A stretch of DNA of 64,000 nt from Lepturacanthus savala (taxonomy: Eukaryota; Chordata; Actinopteri; Scombriformes; Trichiuridae), in contig CM060469.1 in NCBI GenBank assembly GCA_030544235.1, positions 8,356,017-8,420,016 of the forward strand, read 5' to 3'. Shown here piece after piece: positions 55,976-61,900 of this stretch. The notes under the pieces are model-generated. The model made no database searches. It saw nothing but the letters and a program-made list of their open reading frames with translations, and was not told the DNA's origin. Every line of letters begins with the position of its first letter. The stretch's first letter is position 1. The translations under genes were made by a program, and so were the position numbers.

Positions 55976-58900
55976 TGATATGTTCATATGTTCCCAGCGC
56001 TTTCATTACAATTCAAAGCTCCACTGTCCATCTGGGCCTAAACTTAAACACATCTAACAGTAACATGCCCAGGTTGTTACACTATACAGGAAAAAGTATG
56101 AATCAATAGATTTATCATAAAGTCCAGTTTTACTTGTCCGATCAGCACAATTACAAAACTGACATGTAGATTGAGATCCACACTTAAATACCTGTATTTG
56201 CATGTCTCTCCTCATCTCAATGTATGTCCATGTCTTACCCAGTGTACAATGATAATGACTACAACAGTCCACATAACATACATAATCAGGCGTTGGCACA
56301 CCTTCTTCATATGATGTGACGGTGGGTTTTTATAGGAGCTGTGAACGCAGCCTCAAGAGTCTGGACCAGGAGTCTCCTCCCAAGAAGAAGAAGCTGCAGC
56401 CCGCCTACAGCTCCACTACTCATCTCCTCGCTGGCAAGAAGTGTCCCTCCACCCTGCAGACCAAATCCAACGACCTGGAGACCACAGTCTTCTACATTCC
56501 AGGAGTAGACGTTAAGGTCAGCTTCTCCCTCAGCAGCATCCACACGGCCTTTCAAAGTTCCAGCCCGGTATTCGATGGTTAATTCTTCCCTTTGTCTCCA
56601 GTTGCACTACAACTCCAAGACCCTGAAGACGGAGTCGCCCAACGCCTCGCGTGGATCCTCCCTCCCTCGCACTCTCTCCAAAGAGTCAAAGCTGTATGGT
56701 ATGAAAGATAGCGGCCCTCCCAATGCTGTCCAAAGCAAGACTAACTCGCTCCTACCTCCCCCGCCCCCACCTATCCCATCAGGTACTAAGAATTCCCTCA
56801 TCCTTCATTGCATGCCCTAGCACCGTCTGTAGTCATCGCCACCGCGGTGTCACGCCTCTCTCCGCTCTGTGATGATTTACATCTTCACATGGATCCACCG
56901 AATCAAATGCATGTGATCTGATCCTTTTATTGGTCTGATATTTTAAGGCATGAATCCAGTGGGCAACAGAGGGAAAGGCAGCACGACAAAAACATTTCTT
57001 TTTTATATGATTCTTCTTTGTTTATAGTCTTCAGGAATGAACTTTTAAAAGTGTTGTAGACCCATGGTGCTTTCAACCTTTAACTCCTATGTGTCTTTGC
57101 AGCCAAAGGTAAGGGGAGTGGAGGTGTAAAGACAGCCAAGCTGTATGCCTGGGTGGCCCTCCAGACTCTGCCGGAAGAAATGGTCATCAGCCCCTGTCTG
57201 CTCGACTTCCTGGAAAAAGCACTGGAGACCATTCCCATCACTCCTGTGGACAGAAACTATTCAGGTTTGCCTCTCCCTCCCTGAAATATGGCCTGACTTC
57301 ACACTGCTATTAGTAAGATGTCAGACAAAAAGGTTGGAAGTTTGGTTTTAGTCTTAGTCCTGTGTCAAATGCCAATATTCGTTTTAGTCATATTTAGTCA
57401 ACTTGTATTAGTCAAAGAAAGTCCAATGTATTTCAGTCTAGTTTAGTCAATAGTCTTTTTTTAGTCTTTGACACCAGGTTGATAGTAATATTAATCAAAA
57501 TTAATTTAGGCAGCTCTCTGTAACAATAGGAATTATTGTTATGAACCTTTGTTTATTTAATGTGACACAGGGACATGTTTTGAAGTGACACTAAAGGAGT
57601 TACTGGACCGAGCTGAATGTGCCCTACATGCTAAAAGCTTAATAAAGTGTGTAACCCAGCAGGTTAAAACAGCAGCAGAGAGTAGCTTCTAGTATTGAAG
57701 TAACAGACCTAGCCGCATTTAGTGCCGACAGCACAGATGGATGCCACACACACACACAATACAAGTGATGCGCATCCAGTGAAAGCACTTTTTTGATAGT
57801 AATTTTAAAAAGACTGACGAAAAAGAGTTTTTATTTAATAAATTAGATTTCATCTCAATGATTTTCGTCTACAAAAAAGATGTAAATTTTGTCACAGTCA
57901 GCGGTTAAGAGCATTGATTTTGCCTCGTTTTCTTTATGATTAAAACATCATTGACGAATATATTTCATCTCGTCTGTTGAAGTTAACACTGGTGTTGTGT
58001 CTGACATTCATTGCTGTTTCTTTGGGTATGTCCTCCAGCTGTTGCCTCCCAGGAAGAGGACATGGGACAGTTTGATACGGTGGAACCGCTGGAAGAATCA
58101 ACCACTTCCCTGGTTTCTTCTTCTACATCAGCCTACTCCTCCTTCCCTGTGGACGTGGTTGTCTATGTCAGAGTCCAGGTACTCACTTCTTACCTTTGAC
58201 TTTGTCCAGAGCTCAAAAAAATGTAAATGAGATTTTACAGACGTTTAGAGATGGACCCAAACAACCTGGTCTCTCTAGAAGTCCAGAGAGAGTTAAAGAG
58301 AGGAGGTGTCACACTATACTGAGAGGATTTGGGGTCCTTAAAACTACACATTTATCTTGTTAGAGATATAAAAACTTCAAATAAAACCCAGGAAAAGTGT
58401 AAAATATGGGACCTTTTAAATATTACATTTAATAGCTTCAGTCCCCGCGATGAGCAAGACATTCAGTTCAGAATGTACTGCAATATCCTCCGTGTTTCCA
58501 GCCCTCTCAGATCCGCTTCAGCTGCCTGCCGATGTCCAGAGTGGAGTGCATGCTCAAACTGCCCTCCTTAGACCTGGTGTTCTCCTCCAACCGCGGAGAA
58601 CTGGAGACGCCGACGGGTGCCCACCCCACCGAGGGATCACACCCACCCTCCTCCACTCCACCGGGGCAGCATATGCCCAAACCTCCCAGCAAAGGTCTGC
58701 AAAGCATCACTGAGCTTTTTACACACTGTATGTGCGGATATACCACAAGCAGATACGCTACCGTTCAAAAGTTTGGTGTCGGGTAGAAATGTCCTTATTT
58801 TTAAAAGAAGAAGCATGTTTTTTTCAATGAAGATAACGTTAAACTAATCAGAAATTCACTATATACATTGCTGATGTGGTAAACGACTGTCCTAGCTGCA

Positions 58901-61900
58901 AATGTTTTACATGTATGTCAGAATCTTTGAAAGTCCACCACACATCTGCTGCATGTCACTGCAGGCAGCATCAGGGCTCTCTCTGCTATAACGATCCTCA
59001 CAGCTTGCTCTCTAGTATTCATTACTTTCCCTCAAGTTTGTCTTTTTGTCAGATCATGTAAAGTTCTCTCATTCCTTTTTGTTTTTTTTTTGTTTTTTTC
59101 CACAGTTCATTTAATTCAGTCTCGAGATGGAATGTCAGGTCGAATTTTTTATTTAGTTCAGCGACATTTTCGGTTCAGTTTGTTCTCAAGACAAATGGAA
59201 AAAGTATTAATGTTACATCAATATGCGCAGTGATTTATTAACTTTTCAGCAGACAGCTCTTTTGGATCTCCACTCTAATTAACCGACTCCGTTCTTTTAT
59301 GAAAATATGACTTTGTAGCTCCGTGTCGTTTCCTTGTGTTAACCAAGGACAACAGAAGTGTTTTAGTGAGTTCACACCTTTATGGACGTGACTTTTTTTC
59401 TGACCCCCTCCTGTGTTTTTTATTCCTTCTCCTCCATCTCCTTCCAGCATCTCCGTTGCTGGGGAGCCCTCTGGGAAGGAGCCGCCACAGCAGCAGCCAG
59501 TCGGACCTCACCGGGCCTCCCAGCAACTCCTCGGGCCTCAGCTTCACCGCCTGCATGTCTGACTTCTCCCTCTACGTCTTCCACCCCTACGGCGCCGGGA
59601 AGCAGAAATCTGCCGTCACAGGCCTGCCTCCGGGCCCGGGGCAATTGGGTACGGGAAAAAGCGAAAAGGGGAGATATTCTTATGTGATTTTACAGGGTTG
59701 CGCTTAGCACCTAATGAGGATTTTACTGTAGATATGATCTCTGTAAAAATCCAAATGTTATTTAGTTTACTAGGTTTAGTATAGATGAAAATAACCATGA
59801 CCTTGTGCTTTTATGCAAATGGAGGTAGAGTATCGTCTAATTATGGCCGTATGGAAAACAGCCAAGATTTAAATTGGACGAGATGGCGTCTCTGGGGACG
59901 TCCTGAGCCGCACAGGGACACACCAGGGAAAAGTTCTGTCCCCATTCCTGTTCACCGTTCACGCTGCAGATTTCCAGCGCAACGCTGCAAGTTCTGCGAA
60001 GGTTCGGCAGCTGCAGGAACCCTGGACTGGCGTGAACTCCCTTTAAGGAGGCAAAATCCAGTTGTCATTCGGGTACTGATATAGAGCTGCTCCCCACGTT
60101 CAGATAACTAACGAACAGACCAAACAGGTTTATAAACGAAGCGACCTCCATCCTGGTTCCAAAACGGACACGGCTGAGCAGTTGGTGGTGGGAATCATTC
60201 TTTCTGAGATGAGCTGCACTGAACACAGCAGGATGTCTTTCCACCAGCTGCCACTAGACTGTACAATATTCTCACGCAACTTCTCGCAGAGCACTTTCTG
60301 CTTGTTGCACACCGAGTATTTTTTATTGTATTTTAATTTCACCGCACGTTTTAGTTCTGGAATTTTTAGTCCTTTCGTTTTCCTGGGGCTATATGCAAAT
60401 GTGTGTATTTTTTTTTATTATGTGCGGTTGTCTTGACTGTGGCTGCCATAACAACGATTTGTTTTCTTGAGTTAATGTTTATTTAAAAGGGACAGAACAT
60501 GTTAATGATCATCAGATTAAAATGCAAATCCAGAAATATGCTGGATTTTAGAAGGGCTGTTAATTAACCTAAAAAAATAACAATTATAGCAAAAGAAATA
60601 TAACATTTCATACAAAGGACAAAAGTGCAGTAAGAGTAGCAATATAAACAACACTATAAGGTGCATGGTATTAAGTACACGGTGGAGGATGAATAAAATA
60701 TATCTATTTCTCGATCTGAAAGTGTAATAATCTTTTAATATTTCTCTTTCCTGCAGGTACAGTGGACGAGGAGCCGTCCTCCGTAACAGGAAGGAAAGAC
60801 TCTCTGAGCATCAACCTGGAGTTCGTGAAGGTCAGCTTATCCAGGATGAGGCGGACCGGAGGCCCCACCTTCATCGAAAGCTTCATTCCCGGGAAAGGAG
60901 GCAAAATGGACACCACCCTCATCAACATCTCGGGTACACGCTCCACCCTGGGAGATGTCCCTATTACTATTCCTGTTTAGTCCGTGCAAGGTTCATTTTT
61001 AATTTAGCTTTGTTTCAAGGAGGGGGGGAAGTCAGGACGTGTGGTGGTTATAAGACAAAGTGCAAGGTCCAAGAAGTTTACATCAGGTCCATGAAATATT
61101 TGTGCGCTTGAGTTCATGGACGGGACATTTTACAAGCATGGAAATAACACCACGGTGCATAACGTAATGAAAAATTCAGCATTTTAATCTTTAAGTGCAT
61201 CCCCCCCCCCCAAACTCCTTCTTTGGAGTTGGGTTTACAGAGCAGCATGGTTCCAATTACTTGTAGAAAGTTTTAAAGTTTTTAAACACTTCCTCCTCAG
61301 CTGTGTGTGATATCGGCTCGGCTTCCTTTAAGTACGACATGAGACGGCTGAGTGAGATCCTGGCGTTCCCCAGAGCCTGGTACCGCCGGAGTATCGCCAG
61401 ACGCCTCTTCCTCGGAGACCAGACCATCAACCTGCCAGGTGACTTGTTGTCCACTTGTTGTGACTTTGGCCTGTGGTAGGGTTGCTTTTGCTGGATGTTT
61501 TATTTATAAGAACAATATTTTTACACCTTTCTAAAGGTTTGTAGAACGCAACAGCCACAGCTGAATAAAAAAGGAAAAAGAACAGCAAACAGAACTCTAG
61601 TTTTTTCTTAAAATATCATCTTTTGCATGGGAAAGAAGAGGAAAATGTACCTATTCTCCATGGTCTTCAAGATAAACATAAAACTTGGGCAAAAAAATGG
61701 GAAAGAATCAACTGTATGCAAAAAAACATCAGCCTAAATCTATCTCCGAACCTCCGAGGGCGTAGCGTGTGTTCATTTTTAATATCCCATCTCGCCGACC
61801 GTCCTTGAGCCAACATTCCGTCCCTCTGTTCCACGTTGACATTTCCACAGCTGTCGTTCGCTTACGTCTCCCAACCTTTACCTCCCCGCAGCCTCTGGCC

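Noticed and set aside
59785..60084. 99-codon + frame in intron 74
   Set aside because: No acceptor and donor in matching phase and no family match; partly overlaps a possible LINE remnant.
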